A DNA stretch of 34,949 nucleotides from DASZMX01 sp035551475 (GTDB taxonomy: Bacteria; Verrucomicrobiota; Verrucomicrobiia; Limisphaerales; Palsa-1400): positions 1-34,949 of the forward strand of contig DASZMX010000012.1 in assembly GCA_035551475.1 (NCBI GenBank). The letters run 5' to 3'. Every line of letters starts with the position of its first letter. Positions within the stretch are counted from its first letter, which is position 1. A program made the position numbers and the translations under genes. The notes beneath the pieces are model-generated. The model did no database searches, was not told the DNA's origin, and saw nothing but the letters and a program-made list of their open reading frames with translations. Below are positions 9,121 to 16,529 of the stretch, in pieces.

Positions 9121-10254
9121 GTGAGCGTTGCAAAGAAAACCCAGCAGAAGGATCGTTTTGTCATCATCATGGCCGGGGGGCGCGGCGAACGTTTCTGGCC
9201 TGTCAGCCGAGAGAAAACGCCGAAACAACTCGTGCGTTTGCTCGGCGCCCGGTCGTTCCTGCAGGAAGCGGTCAACCGCGTGCTGCCGTTGGTTCCGCTC
9301 CCGAATATCTTTGTCATCACGAATGCCGCCCAAGCGGACGAAGTCCGCCGGCAGTTGCCGAAACTTCCCCGGCGCAACGTCATTGCCGAGCCCGTGGGCC
9401 GCGATACCTGCGCGGCGGTCACCCTGGGAGCCGCGATTGTGGGGCAGGCCTCCACCAGCGCGGTCATGGCGGTCTTGCCCGCGGACCACGTTATTCCCGA
9501 CGAAAAGAAATTTCAGCAAACGCTGGCCGATTCCTTTGACCTGGCCAGCCGCGGCCAAGTGATCGTCACCATTGGCATCAAGCCCACGGAGCCGGCCACG
9601 GGTTATGGCTACATCCACGTCGGCAACCAGCTGCCGCCTCCACACGGTGTCAAGCGCTACAAAACGGTTTTCTCCAAAGCAGAGAAATTCGTCGAGAAAC
9701 CCAACTTCGAAACGGCGCGCCAATACCTCGAGAGCGGGGAATACCTCTGGAATGCCGGCATGTTCGTCTGGTCGTTTGTCACCATCACCCAAGGTTTGGA
9801 GAAACATCAGCCGGAAATGGCCGCCGCCTGCCAGCGCTGGTTTAAAGCAGCGGGCACGCCCAAACTGGACCGCGTTCTCGCCCGCGAATATCCCGCCATT
9901 CCCAAAATCTCCATCGATTACGCCCTCATGGAGCACGCCCAAAATGTGGTGGTGGCCGACGGCTCATTTGCGTGGGACGACCTCGGCTCCTGGACGGCCT
10001 TGGCGCGGCATTTGCCGCCGGACGCCGCGGGCAACTGCGCGCGGGCAGATTTTGTGCATGTGGACGCCGCGCGGAATATTATTTTTGACGCACGCACCAA
10101 GCACCGCACTCCGATCGCGGTCGTGGGATTGCGAGATTCCATCCTGGTGCAAACTGACGATGCCGTGCTGCTGGCGCACCAGAGCCAAGCCCAAAAAATA
10201 AAGGAGTTGGTGAAAAAGCTCGCGGAGCACAAAACCTATCGCAAGCTGGTTTGA
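9121..10254 (+). CDS. manC: Mannose-1-phosphate guanylyltransferase (GDP-mannose synthesis)
   Basis: The enzyme makes GDP-mannose from GTP and mannose-1-phosphate in the cytoplasm. This supplies mannosyl donors for polysaccharides and glycoproteins. The protein is 377 residues from a GTG start. The nucleotide-binding signature of sugar-nucleotidyltransferases is clear: MAGGRGERFWPVSREKTPKQ at residues 17-36. Further family landmarks are AEPVGRDTCAA, VLPADHVI, GYGYIHVG, FVEKPNF and WNAGMFVW. The length fits the stand-alone form, without the C-terminal phosphomannose isomerase domain of bifunctional AlgA/ManC proteins. The 62-base gap to the upstream gene has no clear terminator or promoter, and no strong Shine-Dalgarno is visible. 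A DUF2905 gene follows directly after the stop. Confidence 0.93.
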   Translation: MSVAKKTQQKDRFVIIMAGGRGERFWPVSREKTPKQLVRLLGARSFLQEAVNRVLPLVPLPNIFVITNAAQADEVRRQLPKLPRRNVIAEPVGRDTCAAVTLGAAIVGQASTSAVMAVLPADHVIPDEKKFQQTLADSFDLASRGQVIVTIGIKPTEPATGYGYIHVGNQLPPPHGVKRYKTVFSKAEKFVEKPNFETARQYLESGEYLWNAGMFVWSFVTITQGLEKHQPEMAAACQRWFKAAGTPKLDRVLAREYPAIPKISIDYALMEHAQNVVVADGSFAWDDLGSWTALARHLPPDAAGNCARADFVHVDAARNIIFDARTKHRTPIAVVGLRDSILVQTDDAVLLAHQSQAQKIKELVKKLAEHKTYRKLV

Positions 10255-10470
10255 GTGGCTGACCTGGGAAAAATTCTAGTTGGAATTGGCCTGCTCTTGA
10301 CTCTCGGCGGCCTGTTGCTCTGGTCCGGCGTGGGCCGCGGTTGGCTGGGACGCATGCCGGGCGATCTGCATTTCTATAAGGGGAATGTCAGCTTCTATTT
10401 TCCGCTGATGACGTGCTTGATATTGTCCGCGCTGTTGAGCCTCGTCCTGTGGCTCCTGCGCAAGTTTTGA
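10255..10470 (+). CDS. DUF2905 small membrane protein
   Basis: This 71-residue protein has its GTG start immediately after the manC stop (zero-base gap), which suggests coupled translation. It has two hydrophobic segments (about residues 8-26 and 46-68) flanking the conserved loop GRMPGDLHFYKGNVSFYFP. That loop is the hallmark of the DUF2905 family, a small two-helix inner-membrane protein of unknown function found in many bacteria. It ends five bases before the convergent stop of the Ig-domain gene. Nothing ties it functionally to GDP-mannose synthesis beyond position. Confidence 0.88.
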   Translation: MADLGKILVGIGLLLTLGGLLLWSGVGRGWLGRMPGDLHFYKGNVSFYFPLMTCLILSALLSLVLWLLRKF

Positions 10471-10475
10471 CGCGA

Positions 10476-11588
10476 CTATTCCCGCACGGCCACGCGATAG
10501 AGGCGGGCGTGAAAATTGGTGGCGGCGTCGGAGAAGAGGATGTTTCCGGTGGTGGTGGTGTTCGTATAAATCGGCGTCCACGTCGTCAGATCAGTGGAGG
10601 CATAAATCACGTAGGAACTGCCGACGGGCGCGTTGAATTGAAAGGCGAATCCGGCGGAGTTAATTACTGGCGGAATGTCCGCGGCGAGAGAAAAAGCCGG
10701 CACGGTGACGTTGATGCTGGCAATGGAGCTGGTGATGGCGCCGGCGACGTTGGTGAGAATCAGCGAATAATTCCCAATGGCGGCGGTTGTGATGTGCGGC
10801 AACGTCAAGGTGGCATTGGTCGCGTTGGAAATGGGAGCGTTATTGAAAAGCCATTGGTAACTGAAAGGCGCAGTGCCTTCCACGTTTGGGCTCAGCACGG
10901 TGTCGTTGCCGGCTGTCAACGAAAGGGTTTGAGGCGGCGTCGCAACTTGTGGCGGCAGCAAAACGGTGAGGCTGGCGACCGCGCTGGTGATGGCGCCGTA
11001 GGAATTGGCAACGCGCACGCTGTAATCTCCAGCCAAGCTGGCTTGAACATTCGAAAGGACCAGCGAAGCGTTGGTGGCATTCAAAACGGGAGTCCCATTG
11101 TGATTCCATTGGTACGAGAAAGTACCCGAGCCATCGGCCGCAGCTGAAAACACCGTGTTCTGGCCGAGGATCGCCGCCTGGTTCTGCGGCTGCAGGCTGA
11201 GGACGGGCGGAAGGGGAACGGTGAGGACTGCGCCAGAGCTGATGATATAGCCGTAGGCATTGGAAACTTTCACCGTGTAGGTGCCGGCATCGGGCGCGCT
11301 TACCGAGAGGATTTTATAGGTGGCGGAGGTGGCTCCCGGGATGTCCACGCCGTCTTTGCGCCACTGATAGGTCATGATGGAAAAGCTGCTGGCCAGCACA
11401 CTAAAAGAAGCAACGTCCAAAAATAGGACAGTTATACTGATGGGCGGGACAATAATCACCGGCGCGGCGCCACCGAAGCAGGCTCGTGGAGCCAACATAA
11501 GCAGCAGCAGCAAAGAGGCGGCGACCCGACTCCACTTCGCTGGCAACTTGCTAACGCTTCTCACAAAAGACACGACGATGGATATCAA
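10476..11588 (-). CDS. Secreted protein with three Ig-like domains and a C-terminal STDL-W module
   Basis: This protein of about 370 residues lies 29 bases behind the TonB receptor gene on the same strand, so the two are probably co-transcribed. No ATG precedes the signal peptide: the likely start is TTG at 11588, or GTG at 11573 or 11564, and none has a clear Shine-Dalgarno. The signal peptide (poly-Leu core, ending RACFG) is cut near residue 39. Three I-set-like Ig domains follow, each with the pattern YQW...G...A-T-x-x-x-L...G-x-Y-x-x-x-x-x-N-x-x-G. Examples are YQWRKDGVDIPGATSA, YQWNHNGTPVLNATNA and YQWLFNNAPISNATNA. The C-terminus carries YVIYASTDLTTW and ARLYRVAVRE, one copy of the module repeated five times at 7376. 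Surface location is inferred. Confidence 0.82.
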   Translation of the reverse strand: MISIVVSFVRSVSKLPAKWSRVAASLLLLLMLAPRACFGGAAPVIIVPPISITVLFLDVASFSVLASSFSIMTYQWRKDGVDIPGATSATYKILSVSAPDAGTYTVKVSNAYGYIISSGAVLTVPLPPVLSLQPQNQAAILGQNTVFSAAADGSGTFSYQWNHNGTPVLNATNASLVLSNVQASLAGDYSVRVANSYGAITSAVASLTVLLPPQVATPPQTLSLTAGNDTVLSPNVEGTAPFSYQWLFNNAPISNATNATLTLPHITTAAIGNYSLILTNVAGAITSSIASINVTVPAFSLAADIPPVINSAGFAFQFNAPVGSSYVIYASTDLTTWTPIYTNTTTTGNILFSDAATNFHARLYRVAVRE

Positions 11589-11617
11589 GCTAATACCGTG
11601 CCATGCAACAGGGTGGG

Positions 11618-13678
11618 CTAGAACCGGTAGGTCAATTTCAGCCTGAAACTGCGCCCTTGCTGTTCGATGGCATCCTGCACATGAAATTGCGATGCCGGGT
11701 CGTCGTAGCGCGAATCCAAAAGATTGTAAACGCTGGCCGACATTTCCAGGTTTTTGACCAGCTTTTGGCTGAATAATGTCAAGTTGACAAGGCCGTATGC
11801 TCCCACTGTTTCGCCTTGCACAATGATCGGCTCGCCGGAGGCGTCAGTGGTGTTGTGCAGCGAGCGGCGCGAGGTCGTGTAAAGCAATTCCATGCCGAGC
11901 GAAAGTTTGTCCGCCCAGAGCGGCACGGCCAGATTCAGCTTGAACATGTGATCGGGCGAATTGGGGGTCTGCCAGGACACCGTGTCATTGCGCGTGTCCT
12001 GAAACGAATAACTGGCGCGGGCGCGGAAGCCGTCCGCCCACGAACCTTCCAGGGCGGCCTCGGCGCCTTTGGTATTGGCGTTCATGTTCGTGAACGTGCC
12101 GTTGTTAAAGACAATCAGGTGATCCATTTGATTGTAAAATCCGCGCAAGGACGAGCGCAGGTGGCGCCCCCATTCCTGCTCGTACACCAAGTCATAGCTC
12201 GTGATGGTTTCGGGCGTGATTTCCTGGAAACGGGGATCAATCAGCTCGGAAAAATTCGGCGCGCGAAAGGCCGTGCCGTAAATCATTTTGATCGTGCTTT
12301 CCTTGACCGGGTTGTAAATCAAGGCGACGCGCGGGTCAAAGGCCGGAGCGAAATCGCCGTATTGATCGTAGCGCGCGCCGGCTTCCAAATGCAGGTTGTC
12401 GCGCAACGCAAAATCGCCTTGCAGATAAACGCCGTAGCTTTCCCGGGTGCGCTCCAGCGGCGTCTGCCCGCCGACGCTGGCCTCCTGCAAAAAGTCGTCG
12501 CGAAATTCCCCGCCGAAGGTCAGGACATGGCGGTCCATGATGGTTTTGTTGAGCTGCAATTCCGCCCCGCACCATTCGCCGGCGTCCTGCTCCGGGGTGA
12601 AGGAGCTGAAGACCACTTTGTTGGCGACGATGGCCGATTGCGGAAACCCGATATTATGCGAATAGGTGTCGCCATAAATCTGCGCGGTGACATCCACGAC
12701 GCCGGGAAAACTGTTTGCGTATTTGAGCGCGGTGTAGCCCCGCTCATCGACCGTGCGCAGCCGCGGATCGTCAAACGTGGTCAGGCTGAATTGCGCGGTG
12801 GGATTGACTTTTTCCCGATGATTGAACGCCGTTTCCCAGGTCAAATCTCCATAGCCGAGGGACGCGAAAATGCTGTGATAACGGTCCGCGTCCATGTCCT
12901 GTGCGATGCCGTTATTCTGCGGCGGCGTGTTGAATTCCTTGTAAAATAAACGCGATTCCCCGGCGCTATCAAAAATCGTGCCCGAAAGCAGCAAACTTAG
13001 GCCGTTGGTGAAACGCTCGCCAAACGTGACGCGGCCTTTGTAGGTGTCAAAGGCGCCATATTCAAAGGAGCTTTCGACGCCTTGGATTTGCGCGGCTTGG
13101 CGGGTGACGACATTAATGACGCCGAAAAATGCGTTGTTGCCGTAGAGCGCCGAGCCGGGGCCGCGGATGATTTCCACCCGATCCACCAAATCCAGATCGA
13201 GGATGAAAGATGTATCGACGTAGGCCCCGTCCGTGAGGTTTTCGTTGACTCTATGGCCGTCCACCAGCAGCAAAATGCGGCTGTTAAAATCGCCCAGGTT
13301 TACGCCGCTGACGCCAACAAAGGCGTAATTGCGGTCCGAGGAGACGTTGAAGCCTTGCGCGCTTTCCAGGACATCGCCGAGTGTGCGGTAGCCAAATTTT
13401 TTAATTTCCTCGGCGTTAATGAGTGTGATTGAAGCGGGCGCCTCGGTGGTTTTTTGCTCCACGCGGGAAGCGGCGTACACCTTGGGCACCTCGAGATTCA
13501 TCAAGGCCTCGAGCGGCAACGCGGTGAGATCATTGGTCTTGGAGTCTGAGGCGGTCTCCGTGGCGGGGGCTTCGCGAACGGTGGCGGCATGCAGCATGAA
13601 GAGGAGGCCGCCCGCGCGCGCGAGGCGCAGCAACGCTCGCGCCGTCGCGCGGGGGGAAGCGCAGCTTAGCCGGTTCAT
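11618..13678 (-). CDS. TonB-dependent outer-membrane receptor
   Basis: This gene encodes a 686-residue outer-membrane beta-barrel receptor energised by TonB. The ATG at 13678 is preferred over a TTG at 13717. The N-terminus (MNRLSCASPRATARALL, hydrophobic stretch) is signal-like. The plug domain (roughly residues 65-180) contains ASRVEQKTTEAPASITLI, LGDVLESAQGFNV, ILLLVDGHRVNE and VEIIRGPGSALYGNNAFFGV. The barrel fills the rest and ends in the terminal aromatic LKLTYRF expected for outer-membrane insertion. It belongs to the colicin-I/vitamin-B12 receptor-like group. It is divergent from a yfiR-like gene across 166 bases, which contain a 5-bp GC hairpin at 13732-13747. The substrate is unknown; context suggests a signalling role rather than plain uptake. 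Confidence 0.92.
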   Translation of the reverse strand: MNRLSCASPRATARALLRLARAGGLLFMLHAATVREAPATETASDSKTNDLTALPLEALMNLEVPKVYAASRVEQKTTEAPASITLINAEEIKKFGYRTLGDVLESAQGFNVSSDRNYAFVGVSGVNLGDFNSRILLLVDGHRVNENLTDGAYVDTSFILDLDLVDRVEIIRGPGSALYGNNAFFGVINVVTRQAAQIQGVESSFEYGAFDTYKGRVTFGERFTNGLSLLLSGTIFDSAGESRLFYKEFNTPPQNNGIAQDMDADRYHSIFASLGYGDLTWETAFNHREKVNPTAQFSLTTFDDPRLRTVDERGYTALKYANSFPGVVDVTAQIYGDTYSHNIGFPQSAIVANKVVFSSFTPEQDAGEWCGAELQLNKTIMDRHVLTFGGEFRDDFLQEASVGGQTPLERTRESYGVYLQGDFALRDNLHLEAGARYDQYGDFAPAFDPRVALIYNPVKESTIKMIYGTAFRAPNFSELIDPRFQEITPETITSYDLVYEQEWGRHLRSSLRGFYNQMDHLIVFNNGTFTNMNANTKGAEAALEGSWADGFRARASYSFQDTRNDTVSWQTPNSPDHMFKLNLAVPLWADKLSLGMELLYTTSRRSLHNTTDASGEPIIVQGETVGAYGLVNLTLFSQKLVKNLEMSASVYNLLDSRYDDPASQFHVQDAIEQQGRSFRLKLTYRF

Positions 13679-13844
13679 GCTTGCGCTAAGACAAGCAGGG
13701 CGCCAACGTGGCGGCAAGCATATTCAGGGTGCGCGGCGAAAACCGCGAACCATAGCGCCATCAACTGCATACGCGCGGCCAGGCCCGGCTTTGGCGGCGT
13801 TTTGAACCAAACTGAGCGCACATGACAACAAGCGGACCGTAGTG

Positions 13845-14423
13845 ATGAGGCTGGCCGGCAGCGCTGGGTTCGGTTCGTTGATGCGCCACAGCGCGGCGCT
13901 GTTTATCGGCGCCATGCTGGGATGGAGCTTTATCGGCGCCACTGCTTTCGGCCAGGAAAACCGCCCCACGGAATATCAGATCAAGGCCGCGTTTCTTTTC
14001 AATTTCGCCAAGTTCGTGGAATGGCCCCCGGCGGCGTTGGGGAGCGACACGGCGCCGATGATCATCGGCGTTCTGGGCGACAATCCGTTTCACAACGACC
14101 TGGAGCGCACGATTCAAAACAAAGCCGTGGGCGGCCATCCGTTGCTGGTAAAATATTTGCGCGCCCCCGATGAGGCGGTGCGGTGCCAGATTTTGTTCAT
14201 TAGCTCGTCGGAAAAAGCGCGCTTGCCGCAGATCCTGCAAGCCGTCAAAGGAGCGAGCGTCCTGACCGTGAGCGAGATGGATCATTTCACCACTAGCGGC
14301 GGGATGATTAATTTGGTCTTGCAAGCGGATAAAATTCACTTCCAGATTAATAACACCGCTGCGACCGACGTCCGGCTGAAAATCAGCTCCAAGTTGCTGG
14401 CTTTGGCTGTGCCCTCAGATTGA
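13845..14423 (+). CDS. YfiR-family periplasmic protein (DUF4154)
   Basis: This protein of about 192 residues can start at the ATG at 13845, or at the GTG immediately before it; a later ATG at 13881 is also possible. The signal peptide ends near TAFGQ. The mature part begins with the YfiR hallmark PTEYQIKAAFLFNFAKFVEWP and continues with IGVLGDNPFHNDLE, QILFISSSEKARLPQIL and GMINLVLQADKIHFQINN. In Pseudomonas, YfiR sits in the periplasm and inhibits the diguanylate cyclase YfiN by binding its CHASE8-type sensor domain. Here the next gene encodes a histidine kinase with that kind of sensor domain. It therefore probably gates a kinase, a partner choice inferred from context. The TonB receptor is divergent. 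Confidence 0.9.
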   Translation: MRLAGSAGFGSLMRHSAALFIGAMLGWSFIGATAFGQENRPTEYQIKAAFLFNFAKFVEWPPAALGSDTAPMIIGVLGDNPFHNDLERTIQNKAVGGHPLLVKYLRAPDEAVRCQILFISSSEKARLPQILQAVKGASVLTVSEMDHFTTSGGMINLVLQADKIHFQINNTAATDVRLKISSKLLALAVPSD

Positions 14424-14496
14424 GGACTTTAGAGAAAGTTGGCGCAGGTGTTGCTACACGCCATACCGTATGCGAACTGCCGTAATGTGGGATAAA

Positions 14497-14516
14497 AACA
14501 GGAAAAAATGCCTGTT
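14497..14516 (+). repeat. Inverted repeat upstream of the sensor kinase
   Basis: AACAGG and CCTGTT are six-base arms separated by an A-rich eight-base loop, in the 128-base gap between the yfiR-like gene and the sensor kinase. It could form a small hairpin 36 bases before the kinase ATG, or be an operator half-site pair. No T-tract follows, so it is not a terminator. Confidence 0.35.
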
Positions 14517-14551
14517 GAAGGGGGAAATTGCCGCCTAAGGCGACGCGCCGC

Positions 14552-16519
14552 ATGAAATTATTTCGCGATCTCCCCATTCAATCGAAGATGCTGGTGATGA
14601 CGCTGCTGATTTGCGGCGCGATTTTGTGCGTGGCCATTCTGACTCTCTTTTCCTTTCAGGTCCTCAATTTTCGGTCGAATTTCCAGCGCGACACCGCCAC
14701 GCTCGCCGTCGTCATCGCCAACAACAGCACGGCCGCCATGGAGTTCAAGGACGATCAGGCGGCGAACGAAGTGGTGCGCGCGTTGAAGGCGGAATCCACC
14801 GTGGTGGCGGCCACGCTGACCTTGCCTGATGGCACGACCTTTGCCCATGTCGGGGCGCCGGAAAATTCGAAGGACTGGTCTGATTTCCCGCCGGCAGGCA
14901 AATCACGGTTCGTCGGCGGAGATTTATTGGTGACACAGCCCGTAATCTGGAAGCAGGAGCAGGTCGGGGTGCTTTATTTGCGGTCGGATTACCGGCACAC
15001 GTTCCTGGCGTTGCTGGAATTGTACGGCATCGTGGTTCTCGGGGTGATGATTGTTTCCACCTGGCTGGCGGTGTTCCTTTCCAAGCGGCTTGGCCGGAAT
15101 ATCACAAGCCCGGTGCTGCAATTGGCGGAGACGGCGCGCATCGTGGGCGAGCGCAAGGATTATTCCGTGCGCGCCGCGGTCGGCACGCGGTTGGATGAAT
15201 TGGGGCGCCTGGCCGAATCGTTCAATGACATGCTCGGGCGCATTCAAAGCCAGGACTCGGCACTGAGCCTCTCCCGGCAAAAGTTCGAGGCGCTGGTCCA
15301 TGCCATCGACGGCATTGTGTGGGAGCGAAATGCGGAGACGTTTCAATTCACGTTTATCAGCCGCCAGAGCGAAACGATTCTGGGATATGCGCCGGCGACG
15401 TGGCTCGAGACGCCGAATTTTTGGGAATCAAAATTGCATCCGCAAGACGCCGCCAAGGCCGCGCGCATGGACCGGAATGCCGCCGAGCGCGGGCAGCCTT
15501 ACACGCATGAGTATCGCATGATCGCGGCGGACGGGCGCGTGGTGTGGATTCGCGAGAGCGGCACGGCGCTGATGGATGCGGGCAAAGCCCTGGCGTTGCG
15601 CGGCATTTTTCAGGACATCACCCAGCAAAAAGCGGACGCGGAGCAACTGGACAAGCTGAACCGGCAATTAATCGACGCTTCCCGCAGCGCCGGGATGGCG
15701 GATGTCGCCACGGGGGTGCTGCATAATGTCGGCAACGTGTTGAATAGCGTGGGCGTCTCGGCCACGTCGGTGGCGGACCGTTTGCGCCGGTCGAAGGTGA
15801 CGAACCTCGGCCGCGTCACCGCCATGCTGCGCGAACAAAACGGGCGCATCGCCGAATATTTGACTCAGGATCCGAAAGGCAAACTTTTGCCGGAATACTT
15901 GAGCACCGTGGCGGAGGAAATGGCCGTGGAGCAGCAGGAGATGGTGGCCAAAATGGTGACCGTCGGGGAGCACATTGAACACATCAAGGAGATCGTGGCG
16001 ATGCAGCAAAGCTACGCCAAGGTCTCGGGCGTGTTTGAAAATTTGTCGGCGGCAGAGTTGGTGGAGGACGCGGTGCAACTGAACACCGCCGCGTTCGAGC
16101 GGCATCACATCACCATTGTGCGCGACTACGAGGAGGGCGCGCCGCACATTTGGGTGGATCGCCACAAGTTTTTGCAAATCCTCATCAATCTTTTGCGCAA
16201 CGCCAAATACGCCATGGAGGGCAAGGGCGAAAACGAAAAGCAAATCATCCTGCGCGTGGCCCTGGCGCCAGAGGGGCGGGTGCGTGTTATTGTAATTGAC
16301 AACGGCCTGGGGATTCCCGCGGAGAACATGCCAAAGATTTTTCTGCACGGTTTCACGACCCGGCCCACCGGCCACGGCTTCGGCCTGCACAGCGGCGCGA
16401 ACGCCGCCAAGGAAATGGGCGGCAGCCTGACCGCCCACAGCGATGGGCCAGGGCGAGGGGCAGCCTTCACGCTGGAATTGCCCGTGACGCCCAAATTCCG
16501 TCCGCCGGCGCAAACTTAG
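14552..16519 (+). CDS. Sensor histidine kinase: CHASE8-type sensor, HAMP, PAS, kinase
   Basis: This 655-residue membrane kinase starts at the ATG at 14552 (MKLFRDLPIQSKML, typical for such kinases); a TTG at 14528 is less likely. It has a first membrane helix (about 12-36) and a periplasmic segment (about 37-150) with DTATLAVVIANNSTAAMEF, then ALKAESTVVAATL. That pattern fits CHASE8, the sensor of YfiN. A second membrane helix follows (about 152-174), then HAMP, then PAS (about 245-365, with FISRQSETILGY and HEYRMIAADGRVVWIRE). The phospho-acceptor box is unusual, GVLHNVGNVLNSV with His391. ATP-binding boxes follow: ILINLLRNAKYAM, DNGLGIP and GHGFGLHSGAN. The yfiR-like gene lies 128 bases upstream and the hybrid kinase gene 10 bases downstream, so it probably senses YfiR and phosphorylates the hybrid kinase. 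Confidence 0.88.
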   Translation: MKLFRDLPIQSKMLVMTLLICGAILCVAILTLFSFQVLNFRSNFQRDTATLAVVIANNSTAAMEFKDDQAANEVVRALKAESTVVAATLTLPDGTTFAHVGAPENSKDWSDFPPAGKSRFVGGDLLVTQPVIWKQEQVGVLYLRSDYRHTFLALLELYGIVVLGVMIVSTWLAVFLSKRLGRNITSPVLQLAETARIVGERKDYSVRAAVGTRLDELGRLAESFNDMLGRIQSQDSALSLSRQKFEALVHAIDGIVWERNAETFQFTFISRQSETILGYAPATWLETPNFWESKLHPQDAAKAARMDRNAAERGQPYTHEYRMIAADGRVVWIRESGTALMDAGKALALRGIFQDITQQKADAEQLDKLNRQLIDASRSAGMADVATGVLHNVGNVLNSVGVSATSVADRLRRSKVTNLGRVTAMLREQNGRIAEYLTQDPKGKLLPEYLSTVAEEMAVEQQEMVAKMVTVGEHIEHIKEIVAMQQSYAKVSGVFENLSAAELVEDAVQLNTAAFERHHITIVRDYEEGAPHIWVDRHKFLQILINLLRNAKYAMEGKGENEKQIILRVALAPEGRVRVIVIDNGLGIPAENMPKIFLHGFTTRPTGHGFGLHSGANAAKEMGGSLTAHSDGPGRGAAFTLELPVTPKFRPPAQT

Positions 16520-16529
16520 TTTTCCCATC

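Noticed and set aside
11816..12949. 377-codon plus-strand open frame
   Set aside because: Antisense to the TonB receptor barrel, with shadow-type composition.
13679..13717. TTG start extending the TonB receptor by 13 residues
   Set aside because: The ATG at 13678 gives a normal signal-like N-terminus; the extension adds nothing recognisable.
14424..14551. c-di-GMP riboswitch before the sensor kinase
   Set aside because: I looked because of the YfiR context, but the conserved core of the known class is not present.
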